Shown: positions 37,333 through 47,320, counted from the stretch's first letter. The stretch is 64,000 nt of DNA from Acidiphilium sp. 37-60-79 (GCA_002279355.1 NCBV01000001.1:1-64000); one strand, 5' to 3'. The notes: generated by a model not told the origin, from the letters alone. Numbers and translations: made by a program.

Positions 37333-37630
37333 ATGCTAAATAACCCATCAAGTGCGGAAAAAGTGATAGTTCCAGACTTAATGTTACCAAAAACGGTCAA
37401 ATATGTGATTTTTATGGGTATTTCATTGGCCTGGCCACTCCAGCTTTGGCCGAAAACAATTCTGGGCATGGTCCACACTCGGGCCGTTCCGCCGAGGATC
37501 GAGGCCTTTCAGTATCGAGGCACCGCGCACCGACGACCCGTCGGAACTGGTATATTTATCGAAATGGACCGTGCCGGATGGGGATAAGCTATTTAAAGTT
37601 TTGAACAATTATCGGGAGGCGCTGAAATGA
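37333..37630 (+). pseudogene. Probable frameshifted small membrane protein gene
   Basis: GGAG lies 6 bases before an ATG at 37333. The frame begins MLNNPSSAEKVIVPDLML, then has a hydrophobic helix (VKYVIFMGISLAWPLQLW) and loses sense after about residue 57. In the next frame, from about 37502, the DNA reads RPFSIEAPRTDDPSELVYLS and continues KWTVPDGDKLFKVLNNYREALK to a stop at 37628-37630, which looks like a natural protein end. Joining the two at about 37500-37510 by a one-base shift gives a protein of about 98 residues. It overlaps the end of the permease gene on the other strand by 22 bases. Sequencing error or true mutation cannot be told apart. Confidence 0.4.
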
Positions 37631-39219
37631 TCACGCAAGGCCTGCCGCGCTTCGATCGGGTCAGCCAAACCACTGGCGGACGCAAGCGCCAGAATAACAA
37701 CGCTGAACAGCGCAATACCGACCATCAAACCCGCGTCGGAGAAAAATCCACTCCCTTTGGTGAGGCCCGGCGGGCCAAGCTGCGCGAACGCCCAGAGCCC
37801 CGCAAAATACGGCGCCACCCACCACACGCCGCGCCAGGCAATATGCGCAAGGCCGCGATGTTTCACGCCCTGCACCAGTAAATACAGCGTGGTTGCGATC
37901 AACACATAGCCCATGACCATCGTCGCGGTATGCGCGCCGGTCCAAACGATGATGCAATTGGCAATGATGAAAGCAAGACCCGCCAACGGCACGCCGAATG
38001 CGAGGGTAAACGGGCGCGGATACTGCGCCAGCGGTGCCGTGCGGCGCAGCGTAATCAGGCTCACCGAGGCCATGCCATAGGAGAGCAACGCCGCCGCCGA
38101 CACCACCTTGATAATCGCCCGCCAGGATGGCAGCGGCAGCAAAAACGCGACCCCTACCGCAAAAGTCAGCAATACGCCGATCACCGGCACGCCCGCACGC
38201 GAGAGCCGTCCGAGTGGCAAGTTGGTGAGCCCTTCATGGCCGGTTGCGAATAGTAACCGGGGCGTCGACGCGAAGCTGATGATTGCGGTGCCGGCGGGAG
38301 ACACGGCGGAATCGATATACAGCACCACGGCGAGCCAACTCATCCCCGCGAGGGTGGCCAAACCGGCGAACGGACCTGACAGGCCGGTGAAACTTAGCCC
38401 CGCCCAGCCATGCGCCAAATCCTGAGGCGGAATCGCCCCAATCAAAGCGATTTGCAGCGCGGCATACAGCACAAACCCGATCAGCACCGAGCCAATGATC
38501 GCCACCGGCAAATCGCGCCGAGGCCGCTTGGATTCGCCCGCCAGCTCAATCGCCTGGCGAAACCCAGTATAGGCATAAATCACCCCCGATCCCGCGACCG
38601 CAGCAAACACCCCCTCCGCGCCATGCGGCGCAAAACCATGGGCAGTGAAGTTGCCGGGATAAAATTTTACCCCGAGAAACGCCAAGGCAGTCAGCGCCGG
38701 GACGGCGATTTTCCACAAGGTCACTACGCCATTGACCCGCAGGACCAGCCGGATCGCCAGCATATTGATCGCCGCGAATAGGCCGAGCAGCAGCACTGCG
38801 GCGGAAAAACCCGTGCCGCTCAGCGTGCCGTCAGCGCCCACCAATCCGGGCACGAAATTATTGGCATAGGTCACCACCGCCGTTGCCTCGGCCGGGGCCG
38901 CAGAGAGATATCCCAGCAGCACCACCCAGCTCATCACCGTGGCGAGCAATGGCCCGTGGCTGAGTTTCGGCAGGGCAATCACCGCTCCCGCGCGCGGGAA
39001 CGCGGTCACCAGCTCGGCATACACAAATCCGAGTAACATCACCGCCGCCCCGCCGATCACCCAGGCGATCAAGGAGGCAGGGCCGGCCATTTGCGCGGCA
39101 TGCAACGGGCCAAACAGCCAGCCAGAGCCGATAATCCCGCCCAGGCTGGCTAGCAGCAGCCCGCCCAACCCCGCTTCGCGCTTCAGCGCGCGCGCGCCCA
39201 CCGGTTCTGGCATCCTCAA
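37609..39219 (-). CDS. APC-family amino acid permease
   Basis: Inner-membrane transporter of 536 residues with about twelve hydrophobic helices. GGLLLASLGGIIGSGWLFGPLHAA is the helix-1 motif of APC transporters with the GIIGSG bend, and VIYAYTGFRQAIELAGESKRPRRDLPVAI is the conserved helix-6 to loop region. Substrate, probably an amino acid or polyamine, is unknown. Its ATG overlaps the argC stop (ATGA), so the two are translated together; the pairing suggests a link with arginine or ornithine-related metabolites (inference). Confidence 0.9.
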   Translation of the reverse strand: MRMPEPVGARALKREAGLGGLLLASLGGIIGSGWLFGPLHAAQMAGPASLIAWVIGGAAVMLLGFVYAELVTAFPRAGAVIALPKLSHGPLLATVMSWVVLLGYLSAAPAEATAVVTYANNFVPGLVGADGTLSGTGFSAAVLLLGLFAAINMLAIRLVLRVNGVVTLWKIAVPALTALAFLGVKFYPGNFTAHGFAPHGAEGVFAAVAGSGVIYAYTGFRQAIELAGESKRPRRDLPVAIIGSVLIGFVLYAALQIALIGAIPPQDLAHGWAGLSFTGLSGPFAGLATLAGMSWLAVVLYIDSAVSPAGTAIISFASTPRLLFATGHEGLTNLPLGRLSRAGVPVIGVLLTFAVGVAFLLPLPSWRAIIKVVSAAALLSYGMASVSLITLRRTAPLAQYPRPFTLAFGVPLAGLAFIIANCIIVWTGAHTATMVMGYVLIATTLYLLVQGVKHRGLAHIAWRGVWWVAPYFAGLWAFAQLGPPGLTKGSGFFSDAGLMVGIALFSVVILALASASGLADPIEARQALRDHFSASR

Positions 39220-40148
39220 CGATCCATCGGCGCGTGCAGACCCAGCATCAACCCGATATTCTGCACCGCCGCCCCAGCAGCACCTTTGCCCAAATTATCG
39301 AGCCGGGCCACAAGCACCACCTGACTTTCCGCCTCGTTTTCGAACACGTAAATTTCCATCAGGTCCGACCCCGCCATCGGCTCCGCTTGCAGCCGTTGAT
39401 CGGCAGGCGGGCGGCGCACCCGCACCTGCTTGGTCGCGTGGTACCAATCATCAAACACCGAGCCGATTTCCCGGGCGGTGGGTCGTCCGGGCAGGGTCTC
39501 AAGCTGCAGTGGCACCATAACCAGCATGCCTTGCCGGAAATGACCGACCGCGGGCACGAAAATCGGCCGGGTGGTAAGCCCGGCATGACGCATGATTTCG
39601 GGGATATGTTTGTGATTGAGCGAAAGCGCATAAAGCTCCAGAGCCGGTCCGCCGGTCTGTTCATGGTCTGCGATCATCGACTTACCGCCACCCGAATAGC
39701 CGGATATCCCTTGAATACAGAGCGGATGCTCAGGCGGGATCACGCCCGCATCGATCAAGGGGCGCAGCAGCCCGATCGCCCCGGTGGCATAGCATCCGGG
39801 ATTTGCCACACGCGGCGCTGCGGCAATCTCCGACGCTTGGCCCGGCGCGAGCTCAGCAAAACCATACACCCAGCCCGGCGCGACCCGATGCGCGGTGCTG
39901 GCATCGAGCAGTTTTGGCGCGCCACCGCCTAGCCCTTCGATCATGTCTGCCGCGTCGCGCGCGGCTTCATCGGGCAGGCACAGCACCACCAAATCCACCG
40001 CCGCCATCATGGCGAGCCGCGCCGCACGATCACGCCGGGCCGCCGCATCCAGGCTGCGCACCGATACACCAGCCAGCCCGCGCAGGCGCTGACCAATCTC
40101 CAGCCCGGTGGTTCCTGCCTCGCCATCGATGAACACGGTTTTGGTCAT
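39216..40148 (-). CDS. argC: N-acetyl-gamma-glutamyl-phosphate reductase
   Basis: NADPH-dependent reductase of arginine synthesis, 310 residues: the short type-2 form. TKTVFIDGEAGTTGLEIG is the Rossmann start, VANPGCYATGAIGLLRPL holds the catalytic Cys, and GISGYSGGGKS and HKHIPEIMRHAGL are conserved. AGGAAGG precedes; ATG codons at 40154 (4 bases after it) and 40148 (10 bases) are both possible. The frame stays open to 40280, inside secB, but that extension is not protein-like. Divergent from secB. Confidence 0.93.
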   Translation of the reverse strand: MTKTVFIDGEAGTTGLEIGQRLRGLAGVSVRSLDAAARRDRAARLAMMAAVDLVVLCLPDEAARDAADMIEGLGGGAPKLLDASTAHRVAPGWVYGFAELAPGQASEIAAAPRVANPGCYATGAIGLLRPLIDAGVIPPEHPLCIQGISGYSGGGKSMIADHEQTGGPALELYALSLNHKHIPEIMRHAGLTTRPIFVPAVGHFRQGMLVMVPLQLETLPGRPTAREIGSVFDDWYHATKQVRVRRPPADQRLQAEPMAGSDLMEIYVFENEAESQVVLVARLDNLGKGAAGAAVQNIGLMLGLHAPMDR

Positions 40149-40230
40149 GCGCATAATCCTTCCTCGGCCATGCTGGCACCAAACGATGCGCTGTGCTAGG
40201 CGAGCGCGACATTCGTAACGGAGATCAACT

Positions 40231-40734
40231 ATGTCGGATACGCAAACCGCACCACTGACGCTGAACATCCAATATACCAAAGATTTGTCGTTCGAGGTGC
40301 CTAACGCGCCGGCGATTTACACCATTTTGCGCCAGCCGCCCTCGGTCAACATCAATCTCGATGTTCAGGTCCGCCGCCTGCACGAAGACCAGTTCGTGTT
40401 TGAGGTGACGCTGGCAACCCGCGCGGAAGCCACCATCCCGACCCCGCCCGAGACCGCCAATGGCAGCGAGGAACCGGCCAAGGACATGACCGTGTTCATC
40501 GCCGACCTCTCTTATTCGGGCATTTTCACCCTCGATGGCGTGCCGGAAAATCAAATCGAGCCGATCCTGCTGGTCGAATGCCCGCGCCTGCTGTTCCCGT
40601 TCGCGCGCAACATCCTGGCCGATGTCACCCGTGATGGCGGGTTCCCGCCGGTGATGCTAGGCCCGGTGGATTTCGTGGGCCTGTGGCAGTCACGGCGCGA
40701 CCAGCTGTCGGCAACACCGATCGCTAACGCCTAA
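40231..40734 (+). CDS. secB: Protein-export chaperone SecB
   Basis: 167 residues. LTLNIQYTKDLSFEVPNAPAIY and VNINLDVQVRRLHEDQFVFEVTL are the SecB core that binds unfolded preproteins for SecA. ILLVECPRLLFPFARNILADVTRDGGFPPVML is the conserved C-terminal half, with VDFVGLWQSRRDQ following. The stop codon TAA is embedded in a tandem 14-base repeat that continues downstream. Confidence 0.97.
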   Translation: MSDTQTAPLTLNIQYTKDLSFEVPNAPAIYTILRQPPSVNINLDVQVRRLHEDQFVFEVTLATRAEATIPTPPETANGSEEPAKDMTVFIADLSYSGIFTLDGVPENQIEPILLVECPRLLFPFARNILADVTRDGGFPPVMLGPVDFVGLWQSRRDQLSATPIANA

Positions 40735-40780
40735 TCGCCCCACGCCTAATCGCCCACGCCTAATCGCCCACGCCTAATCG
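40727..40780 (+). repeat. Tandem 14-bp repeat spanning the secB stop codon
   Basis: Unit ACGCCTAATCGCCC occurs at 40727-40740, 40742-40755 and 40756-40769, with an 11-base partial copy at 40770-40780; a single extra C separates copies 1 and 2. The first copy contains the last two secB codons and the stop. The pattern is that of slipped-strand expansion. Each unit carries a TAA, and because 14 is not a multiple of 3 the array puts stops in different frames. Confidence 0.9.
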
Positions 40781-40841
40781 AATGCGCGATGCGGGTCCGG
40801 GCTTGACCGCCCGGCCCGCTCAAGCAGGGTAAGGATCAAAA

Positions 40842-42245
40842 ATGCGCTATGGTTCGACCCGCGGGGCCGCCGCACCGCGTGCCTTTGACGGGGTTCTGCT
40901 CGCCGGGTTGGCTGAGGATGGCGGGTTGTTCGTGCCTGAATCCTGGCCCGTTTTTTCCCCCGCCGAATGGCGGGCGATGCGCGGGCTGCCTTATGCCAGC
41001 CTCGCCGCACGGGTGATGGAGCCGTTCGTTTGTGGCGGCGCGGTCACATTCGCGGACCTGCAAGCCATGTGTCGCGCGGCCTATCGCCCGTTCGATCATG
41101 CGGCCGTGGTGCCGCTGGTGCAGCTCGATCATGATTTGTTTGCGCTGGAATTATTTCACGGCCCCACCCTCGCCTTCAAAGATTTAGCCCTACAACTTGC
41201 CGGCCAATTATTCGATCATGTGCTGCAAGCGCGTGATGAACGCGTCACCATTATCGGTGCGACCTCCGGTGATACCGGGTCCGCCGCGATCGAAGCGTGC
41301 CGGGATCGCGCACGCGTCGATATCGCAATCCTGCATCCGCTAGGCCGCACTTCGGAGGTGCAGCGCCGACAAATGACCACGGTGCTGGCGCAGAACGTGC
41401 TCAATATCGCGGTGCAAGGCACGTTCGATGACTGCCAGGACCTGGTCAAGGCGATGTTTGCCGACGCCCCCTTCCGCGATGAAGTGCGCATGTCCGCGGT
41501 GAATTCGATCAATTGGGCGCGCATTGCCGGACAAATCCCGTATTTCGTCGCCGCCGCCCTCGCTCTCGGCGCGCCTGACCGCCCAGTTGCGGTATCGGTG
41601 CCGACCGGTAATTTTGGCAATGTGCTGGCCGCCTGGGCCGCGCGGCAGATGGGCCTGCCGATCGAGCGCTTCATCGTGGGCAGCAATTCAAACGATATTC
41701 TCAGCCGCTTTCTCGCCAACAACGATATGCGCATGGCTGGCGTGATCGAAACCGTCTCGCCCTCGATGGATATTCAGGTCAGCTCCAATTTCGAGCGGTT
41801 ATTGTTCGAGTTTTTGCACCGCGACGCGACCGCAACCGCACAGATCATGGCCGATTTTCGCGCCACCGGGCAGATGGCGGTTCCCGAGCCGGTTTGGCAG
41901 GCGGTGCGGCGCGAATTCACCGGCTTTGCCCTCGATGACGACGCGACCTTGGCGGAAATCACCCGGATCAAGCAGGATTATGGCTATATAGCAGAGCCGC
42001 ACACCGCCATCGGCATTGCCGCCGCGCGGGCCTGTGCGCCGATCGGCCTGCCAGTGATTGCCGCCGCGACCGCGCATCCGGCGAAGTTCCCCGACGCGAT
42101 GGAACGCGCCATCGGCATCCGCCCAGGGCTGCCAACGCGGCTGGCGCACCTATATGATAGGCCAGAGCAGTTTCACCGGGCACCGGCGGCACTGGCTGAT
42201 ATCGAAACCATGATCCGCCGATTCGCCAACAGGAATAGCGTATGA
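40842..42245 (+). CDS. thrC: Threonine synthase
   Basis: PLP enzyme converting O-phosphohomoserine to threonine, 467 residues. MRYGSTRGAAAPRAFDGVLLAGLAEDGGLFVPE is the proteobacterial ThrC N-terminus; ELFHGPTLAFKDLALQL carries the PLP Lys near residue 113. TSGDTGSAAIEACR, SINWARIAGQIPYFVAA and SVPTGNFGNVLAAW bind substrate and cofactor phosphate. First gene of a tightly overlapped trio with the M16 peptidase and pmbA. Confidence 0.97.
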   Translation: MRYGSTRGAAAPRAFDGVLLAGLAEDGGLFVPESWPVFSPAEWRAMRGLPYASLAARVMEPFVCGGAVTFADLQAMCRAAYRPFDHAAVVPLVQLDHDLFALELFHGPTLAFKDLALQLAGQLFDHVLQARDERVTIIGATSGDTGSAAIEACRDRARVDIAILHPLGRTSEVQRRQMTTVLAQNVLNIAVQGTFDDCQDLVKAMFADAPFRDEVRMSAVNSINWARIAGQIPYFVAAALALGAPDRPVAVSVPTGNFGNVLAAWAARQMGLPIERFIVGSNSNDILSRFLANNDMRMAGVIETVSPSMDIQVSSNFERLLFEFLHRDATATAQIMADFRATGQMAVPEPVWQAVRREFTGFALDDDATLAEITRIKQDYGYIAEPHTAIGIAAARACAPIGLPVIAAATAHPAKFPDAMERAIGIRPGLPTRLAHLYDRPEQFHRAPAALADIETMIRRFANRNSV

Positions 42246-43507
42246 ACCCCAATATCGACATTACCCACCTCGATTCTGGCCTGACCGTGATTACCGAGCG
42301 GATGGACCGGGTCGAAACCGTGTCGTTCGGCGCTTATGTCGGCGTGGGGACCCGGTTTGAAACCGCCGCACAAAACGGCGTTTCGCATTTCCTCGAGCAC
42401 ATGGCTTTCAAAGGCACAGCAAGGCGTTCCGCCGCCGCAATTGCCGAAGCGGTGGAGGATGTCGGCGGCCATATCAATGCCTATACCTCTCGCGACCAGA
42501 CCGCCTATTACGTCAAGCTGCTCGCCGATGATTTGCCACTCGGCGTTGATTTGATCGGCGACATTTTGTGCCATTCCAGCTTTGATGCCGCCGAGTTCGA
42601 GCGCGAGCGCGGGGTGATTTTGCAGGAAATCGGCCAAGCGAACGACACGCCGGACGACATCGTATTCGATCACTTCCAACTCGCCGCCTATCCCGATCAG
42701 CCGATGGGCTGGCCGGTGCTGGGCACCGAGCCGATCATCAAATCCCTCAGCCCGGATACGCTGCGCGGTTATATGCGCGCCCATTATGCGCCGAGCAACA
42801 TGGTCATCGCCGCAGCCGGCAAGCTTGAGCACCAGCGCGTGGTGGATATGGTGGCCGAGCATTTCGCGGATTTGACGGCGGCTGAACCCGCCACCCCGGC
42901 TCCGGCTTTGTATCGTGGTGGGGATTATCGCGAAACGCGGGATCTCGATCAGGCGCATCTGGTGCTCGGCTTTCCTTCGGTGGGTTATGCCGATCCGGAT
43001 TTCCATGCGGCGATGCTGCTCTCCACCCTGCTTGGTGGCGGCATGTCCTCACGCTTGTTCCAGGAAATTCGTGAAAAGCGCGGGTTGGTTTATTCGATCT
43101 ACAGCTTCACCATGGCGCATCGCGAAGCCGGGCTGTTCGGCATTTATGCCGGCACCGGCGAGGACGAAGTGGCGGAATTGCTGCCGGTCACCTTGGGCGA
43201 GCTCAGCAAAGTACGACAATCGGTGACCGGTGCCGAGCTGAAGCGCGCGCGCGCGCAAGCCAAGGCCGGGATGCTGATGTCGCTGGAAAGCACCGGGTCG
43301 CGGTGCGAGCAGCTCGCACGGCAATTCCATGTGTTCGGACGGATCGTGCCTATCGAGGAAACAGTGGCGAAAATCGATGCGGTGCGCGAGGCCGATATCA
43401 CCCGGGTCGCCGAGCGAATTTTCACAGGCACACCCACCCTCGCCGCCCTCGGCCCGATCGCCCAGGTGCCGGATATGGCGCATATTCTTGACCGGTTGGC
43501 GGCATGA
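42242..43507 (+). CDS. M16 family zinc peptidase (processing peptidase-like)
   Basis: 421 residues, one-domain-pair M16B type similar to mitochondrial processing peptidase beta. The inverted zinc motif HFLEH is near residue 49 with the downstream Glu in a region ERERGVILQEIGQ. DTPDDIVFDHFQLAAYPDQPMGWPVLG and LGGGMSSRLFQEIREKRGLVYSIYSF are conserved. ATGA overlaps both with thrC before it and pmbA after it. The thrC-M16 pair is common in alphaproteobacteria. Confidence 0.93.
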   Translation: MNPNIDITHLDSGLTVITERMDRVETVSFGAYVGVGTRFETAAQNGVSHFLEHMAFKGTARRSAAAIAEAVEDVGGHINAYTSRDQTAYYVKLLADDLPLGVDLIGDILCHSSFDAAEFERERGVILQEIGQANDTPDDIVFDHFQLAAYPDQPMGWPVLGTEPIIKSLSPDTLRGYMRAHYAPSNMVIAAAGKLEHQRVVDMVAEHFADLTAAEPATPAPALYRGGDYRETRDLDQAHLVLGFPSVGYADPDFHAAMLLSTLLGGGMSSRLFQEIREKRGLVYSIYSFTMAHREAGLFGIYAGTGEDEVAELLPVTLGELSKVRQSVTGAELKRARAQAKAGMLMSLESTGSRCEQLARQFHVFGRIVPIEETVAKIDAVREADITRVAERIFTGTPTLAALGPIAQVPDMAHILDRLAA

Positions 43508-44838
43508 GCCAACATCATCTCGATCACCTCGCGCAGCTACTCGCCGCAGCCAAGCGCGCCGGAGCCGACCAGGCCGATGCCGTCGCCTCGAGCGGCACAT
43601 CGCTTTCAGTGTCGCGCCGGATGGGCAAAATCGAGGATATCGAACGCGCCGAGACCAATAATATCGGTTTGCGGGTATTTGTCGGCCAGCGGAGCGCGAT
43701 TGTCTCTACCGGTGCGATCGACCCTGCCGGGTTTGACCGGCTCGCCACCCAAGCCGTCGCAATGGCCCGCGCCGTGCCCGAGGACCGGTTCGCCTCGATC
43801 CCTGACGCACCAGCCCCCGCCGATGTGGCCTTGCTCGAGCTCAATGACGGTGCCGAGCCGACAATCGATGTGCTGATGGCCCGCGCCGCCGCAGCTGAGG
43901 ATGCGGCCCTGGCCGTGGCGGGCATCACCAACTCCGAAGGGGCAGGGGCGAGCTGGTCGCGCTCATCCGTGGGCCTGGCCACCTCGCACGGCTTTGCTGG
44001 CCTGTATCATCGGTCACGCCACGGGGTTTCGGTATCGCCAATTGCCGGTGCAGGCCTCGCCATGCAGCGCGATTATGAGTTTTCCAGCACCGCCCATGCC
44101 AGCGATCTCGATGATCCGGCAATGCTAGGCCGTGCCGCTGCCGAGCGGGCGGTGAGCCGACTCAATCCGGCGCGTCCGAAAACCGCGCAAATACCCGTGA
44201 TATATCATCCGCGGGTGGCGAGCAGCCTGCTGGGCCATTTCGCCGGGGCGATTACTGGCACCGGCATTGCGCGCGGCACCAGCTTTTTGAAAGATCAGAT
44301 GGGCAAGGCGGTTTTCGCGCCCGGCATATCGATCATTGATGATCCGTGGCGGGTGCGCGGCGCCCGCTCGCGCCCCTATGACGGCGAGGGCCAGACCACC
44401 ACCCGTCGCGCCTTGATCGAAAACGGTCTTCTCACCTCATGGCTGCTCGATACGCGCAGCGCCGCCCAACTTGGGTTGACCAGCACCGGGCACGCCGCGC
44501 GCGGCACTTCCGGCCCGCCAAGCCCGGCGCCGAGTAATTTATATATCGAGCCGGGCACACTCTCGGCTGAGGCTCTGATGGCCGATATCAAGCTCGGGCT
44601 TTATGTGATTGAACTAATCGGCATGGGGGTGAACGGCATTACCGGCGATTATTCGCGTGGCGCCGCCGGTTTCATGATCCGCGACGGTAAAATCGCGGAG
44701 CCGGTTGCCGAAATCACCATCGCGGGCCGGTTGCAGGATATGTTTTTGCACCTCACCCCGGCCAATGATCTGAAGTTCCGCCAAGGCACCGACGCACCGA
44801 CAATGCGGGTGGACGGTATGACCATGGCAGGCGGCTAA
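43504..44838 (+). CDS. pmbA: TldD/PmbA family protein, PmbA
   Basis: 444 residues of the TldD/TldE (PmbA) protease family. Recognised by LSVSRRMGKIEDIERAETNNIGLRVFVGQRSAIVST at the N-terminus and by the C-terminal PSNLYIEPGTLSAEALMADIKLGLYVIELIGMGVNGITGDYSRGAAGFMIRDG. PmbA (TldE) has no zinc site and works with TldD to degrade peptides, including leader peptides of modified peptides; tldD is not in the window. Overlaps the M16 gene by 4 bases. Confidence 0.94.
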   Translation: MSQHHLDHLAQLLAAAKRAGADQADAVASSGTSLSVSRRMGKIEDIERAETNNIGLRVFVGQRSAIVSTGAIDPAGFDRLATQAVAMARAVPEDRFASIPDAPAPADVALLELNDGAEPTIDVLMARAAAAEDAALAVAGITNSEGAGASWSRSSVGLATSHGFAGLYHRSRHGVSVSPIAGAGLAMQRDYEFSSTAHASDLDDPAMLGRAAAERAVSRLNPARPKTAQIPVIYHPRVASSLLGHFAGAITGTGIARGTSFLKDQMGKAVFAPGISIIDDPWRVRGARSRPYDGEGQTTTRRALIENGLLTSWLLDTRSAAQLGLTSTGHAARGTSGPPSPAPSNLYIEPGTLSAEALMADIKLGLYVIELIGMGVNGITGDYSRGAAGFMIRDGKIAEPVAEITIAGRLQDMFLHLTPANDLKFRQGTDAPTMRVDGMTMAGG

Positions 44839-44842
44839 CCGC

Positions 44843-46717
44843 TTACGACACCGCTTCCAGCGCGGCTTCGGCTTCCAACCATTCAGTTTCCGCATCGCTC
44901 ATCGCCCGGGCGATGGCGGCGAGGCGCTGGTTCAGCGCGTTGATCTCTTGCGGCTTGGCTTTGGCGTAAAACGCTGCATCGGCCAGCTTCGCCTCGATTT
45001 GGCGATGCTCAGCGGTAAGCGTTTTGATGGCTTTTTCCGCCTCGCGAACAGCTTTACGCAACGGTGCGGTTGCTTCCCTGCCCTCAGCCCGTGCGCGCCG
45101 ATCCGCCGCCGAATCGCCCCGCGCTGGCGCCTTACCCTCCGCCCGTTTGGGTTCGGTTTTTTGCAAAATCAGTTTCCGATAGGCCGCCAAATCATCCTCA
45201 TACGCGCGCACCTGCCCATCATTAACCAAGAGCAGACGATCCGCGACCAGATCGATCAAATGTGGATCATGGGTGATTAAAATCACCGCCCCGGGAAAAT
45301 CAGCTAACGCGCGTACCAGCGCTTCGCGCGCATCGATATCCAAATGATTGGTCGGCTCATCGAGGATCAACACATGCGGTGCGTCACGCGTGGCCAGCGC
45401 CAATAACAGTCGGGCCTTTTCGCCGCCCGAAAGCGAACCCACCTTGGTATCGATCCGGTTCGCATCCAGCCCAAAACGTGCCGCTTGGGCGCGCAATTGC
45501 GTTGGTGTGGCTTGCGGCAGCACACGGGCCAAATGCAACAGCGGCGTTGCCCCCAAATCCAGATCATCTTCCTGGTGCTGGGCGAAAAACCCGATGCGCA
45601 GGCCGCGCGTGCGAAAAATCGTGCCGCTCAGCGGATCAAGCCGACCAGCCAGGGCCTTCGCCAGCGTTGATTTGCCATTGCCATTGGCACCCAGCAGCGC
45701 GACGCGATCGGTCATATCGATGCGCAGCGACACCTGGTTGAGCACCGTGCGATCACCATAGCCAAGCGCCACCCGATCCAGCGATAACAGCGGCGGCGGA
45801 ATATCATTGGGTTCGGGGAAAGAAAATTTGGTTGGCGTGTCTTCAACGATCGCATCGAGCGCGGGCATGCGCGCCAGCGCCTTCAAGCGCGATTGCGCCT
45901 GCCGCGCCTTGGTGGCCTGCGCACGAAACCGATCAACGAAGGACTGCATATGCGCCCGTTGAGCCGCAATGCGCACCGCCGAGCGATTATGTTGCTCGGC
46001 GCGTTCGGTGCGAATACGGATAAATTCGGCGAAACCGCCGGGTGTCAGGCTGATCGTGCCGCGGTCCAAATGCGCGATGGCATCCACCGCACGGTCCAGC
46101 AAATCACGATCATGCGACACCATCAGCACCGCACCGGGAAACCGCGCGAGCCAAGTTTCCAACCATAAAGTGGCTTCCAGATCCAAATGGTTGGTCGGTT
46201 CATCGAGCAGCAACAAATCCGGGGCAGCGAACAACGCCGCCGCCAGCGCCACGCGCATCCGCCAGCCACCGGAAAAGCTGGACATTGGCCGGTTTTGCGC
46301 CTCAGCATCAAAGCCCAACCCGGCGAGAATAGCCCCCGCGCGCGCAGGGCCGCTATCGGCATCGATCGCGATGAGCCGCTCATGCACGTCCGCCATCCGC
46401 TCCGGCGGCGCGGTTTCCGCCTCGTGCAACAGCCTCGTGCGTTCCAAATCGGCGGCCAACACGACATCGAGCGGGGTTTCAGCGCCGCCCGGCGCTTCCT
46501 GCGCGACGCTGCCCAGCCGGGCGCGATTGGCCATGCGAATGGTGCCGCCATCGGGCGTCAATTCGCCCAGAATTAGTTTCATAAGGGTGGATTTACCTGC
46601 CCCGTTGCGCCCCACCAGCCCGATTTTGCGCCCTGCATCAACGGCGAGCGCCGCCCGGTCCAGCAGGGTGCGGCCGGCGAGGGTGAAGGACAGATCATCG
46701 ATGGTCAGCAAGCTCAT
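44843..46717 (-). CDS. ABC-F family ATPase (YheS/ABCF3-like)
   Basis: Soluble protein of 624 residues with two ABC cassettes and no membrane domain. First: [12 protein letters not shown] and [18 protein letters not shown] with [14 protein letters not shown]; linker near 240-300; second: [29 protein letters not shown] and [19 protein letters not shown] charged C-terminal coiled coil (about 555-620) follows. ABC-F proteins act at the ribosome on stalled translation. Convergent with pmbA, only 4 bases apart. Confidence 0.93.
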   Translation of the reverse strand: MSLLTIDDLSFTLAGRTLLDRAALAVDAGRKIGLVGRNGAGKSTLMKLILGELTPDGGTIRMANRARLGSVAQEAPGGAETPLDVVLAADLERTRLLHEAETAPPERMADVHERLIAIDADSGPARAGAILAGLGFDAEAQNRPMSSFSGGWRMRVALAAALFAAPDLLLLDEPTNHLDLEATLWLETWLARFPGAVLMVSHDRDLLDRAVDAIAHLDRGTISLTPGGFAEFIRIRTERAEQHNRSAVRIAAQRAHMQSFVDRFRAQATKARQAQSRLKALARMPALDAIVEDTPTKFSFPEPNDIPPPLLSLDRVALGYGDRTVLNQVSLRIDMTDRVALLGANGNGKSTLAKALAGRLDPLSGTIFRTRGLRIGFFAQHQEDDLDLGATPLLHLARVLPQATPTQLRAQAARFGLDANRIDTKVGSLSGGEKARLLLALATRDAPHVLILDEPTNHLDIDAREALVRALADFPGAVILITHDPHLIDLVADRLLLVNDGQVRAYEDDLAAYRKLILQKTEPKRAEGKAPARGDSAADRRARAEGREATAPLRKAVREAEKAIKTLTAEHRQIEAKLADAAFYAKAKPQEINALNQRLAAIARAMSDAETEWLEAEAALEAVS

Positions 46718-46847
46718 GGGCCGGTGCTATCGCAGGCGAGCGCGCTTGCCCAGCCCATCCGCGCGGCGCAGGGCTGCCCAAGGCTTGTCGCACCCGCTTC
46801 GAGTCGCTAAGGGCGGAGCGAATTCAACCCTCAGGATGAGACATATC

Positions 46848-47270
46848 ATGGCCATCGAACGCACTCTCTCAATTATCAAGCCGGACGCCACGCGACGCAA
46901 CCTGACCGGTCGGGTCAATACTATGCTGGAAGCTGCAGGATTGCGGATTGTTGCGCAAAAGCGCCTGCAGCTCACTCAATCCCAAGCCGAAGCCTTTTAT
47001 GGCGTGCATCGCGAGCGCCCGTTTTTTGGCGGTCTGGTCGCGTTCATGACCTCCGGCCCGGTGGTCGCACAGGTGCTCGAAGGCGAGAATGCAGTCGCGA
47101 AAAACCGCGAAGTAATGGGCGCTACTGACCCGAAAAAGGCGGCGCCCGGCACCATCCGCGCCGAATTGGCCGAAGATATCGAAGCCAATACCGTCCATGG
47201 CTCTGACGCGGCCGACACCGCCGCCCAGGAAATCACATTTTTCTTCGCAGGCATCGAAATCACCGGCTGA
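46848..47270 (+). CDS. ndk: Nucleoside diphosphate kinase
   Basis: 140 residues, standard length. [21 protein letters not shown], the substrate-binding [43 protein letters not shown] and the catalytic His in [16 protein letters not shown]. It phosphorylates NDPs to NTPs. The start is the ATG at 46848; a much longer upstream frame is the antisense of the ABC-F gene. Divergent from the ABC-F gene, 130 bases apart. Confidence 0.98.
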   Translation: MAIERTLSIIKPDATRRNLTGRVNTMLEAAGLRIVAQKRLQLTQSQAEAFYGVHRERPFFGGLVAFMTSGPVVAQVLEGENAVAKNREVMGATDPKKAAPGTIRAELAEDIEANTVHGSDAADTAAQEITFFFAGIEITG

Positions 47271-47283
47271 ACACGTAACCGAC

Positions 47284-47320
47284 CCACCGTGGGGCAGCGC
47301 GATGCGCAGCCCTACGGTGG
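47284..47320 (+). terminator. Hairpin after ndk
   Basis: CCACCGT (47284-47290) pairs with ACGGTGG (47314-47320), enclosing a second paired segment (GGGC...GCCC and GCGC...GCGC). It begins 13 bases after the ndk stop. The T-rich run comes only 20 bases later, so it is a terminator or RNA-stabilising hairpin. Confidence 0.5.

Noticed and set aside
40149-40280. N-terminal extension of argC into secB
   Set aside because: The extension has no ArgC similarity and would overlap secB; MTKTVFIDG is the natural start.
45969-46847. Upstream extension of the ndk frame
   Set aside because: It runs antisense through the ABC-F gene; NDK proteins begin at [14 protein letters not shown] and have 140 residues.
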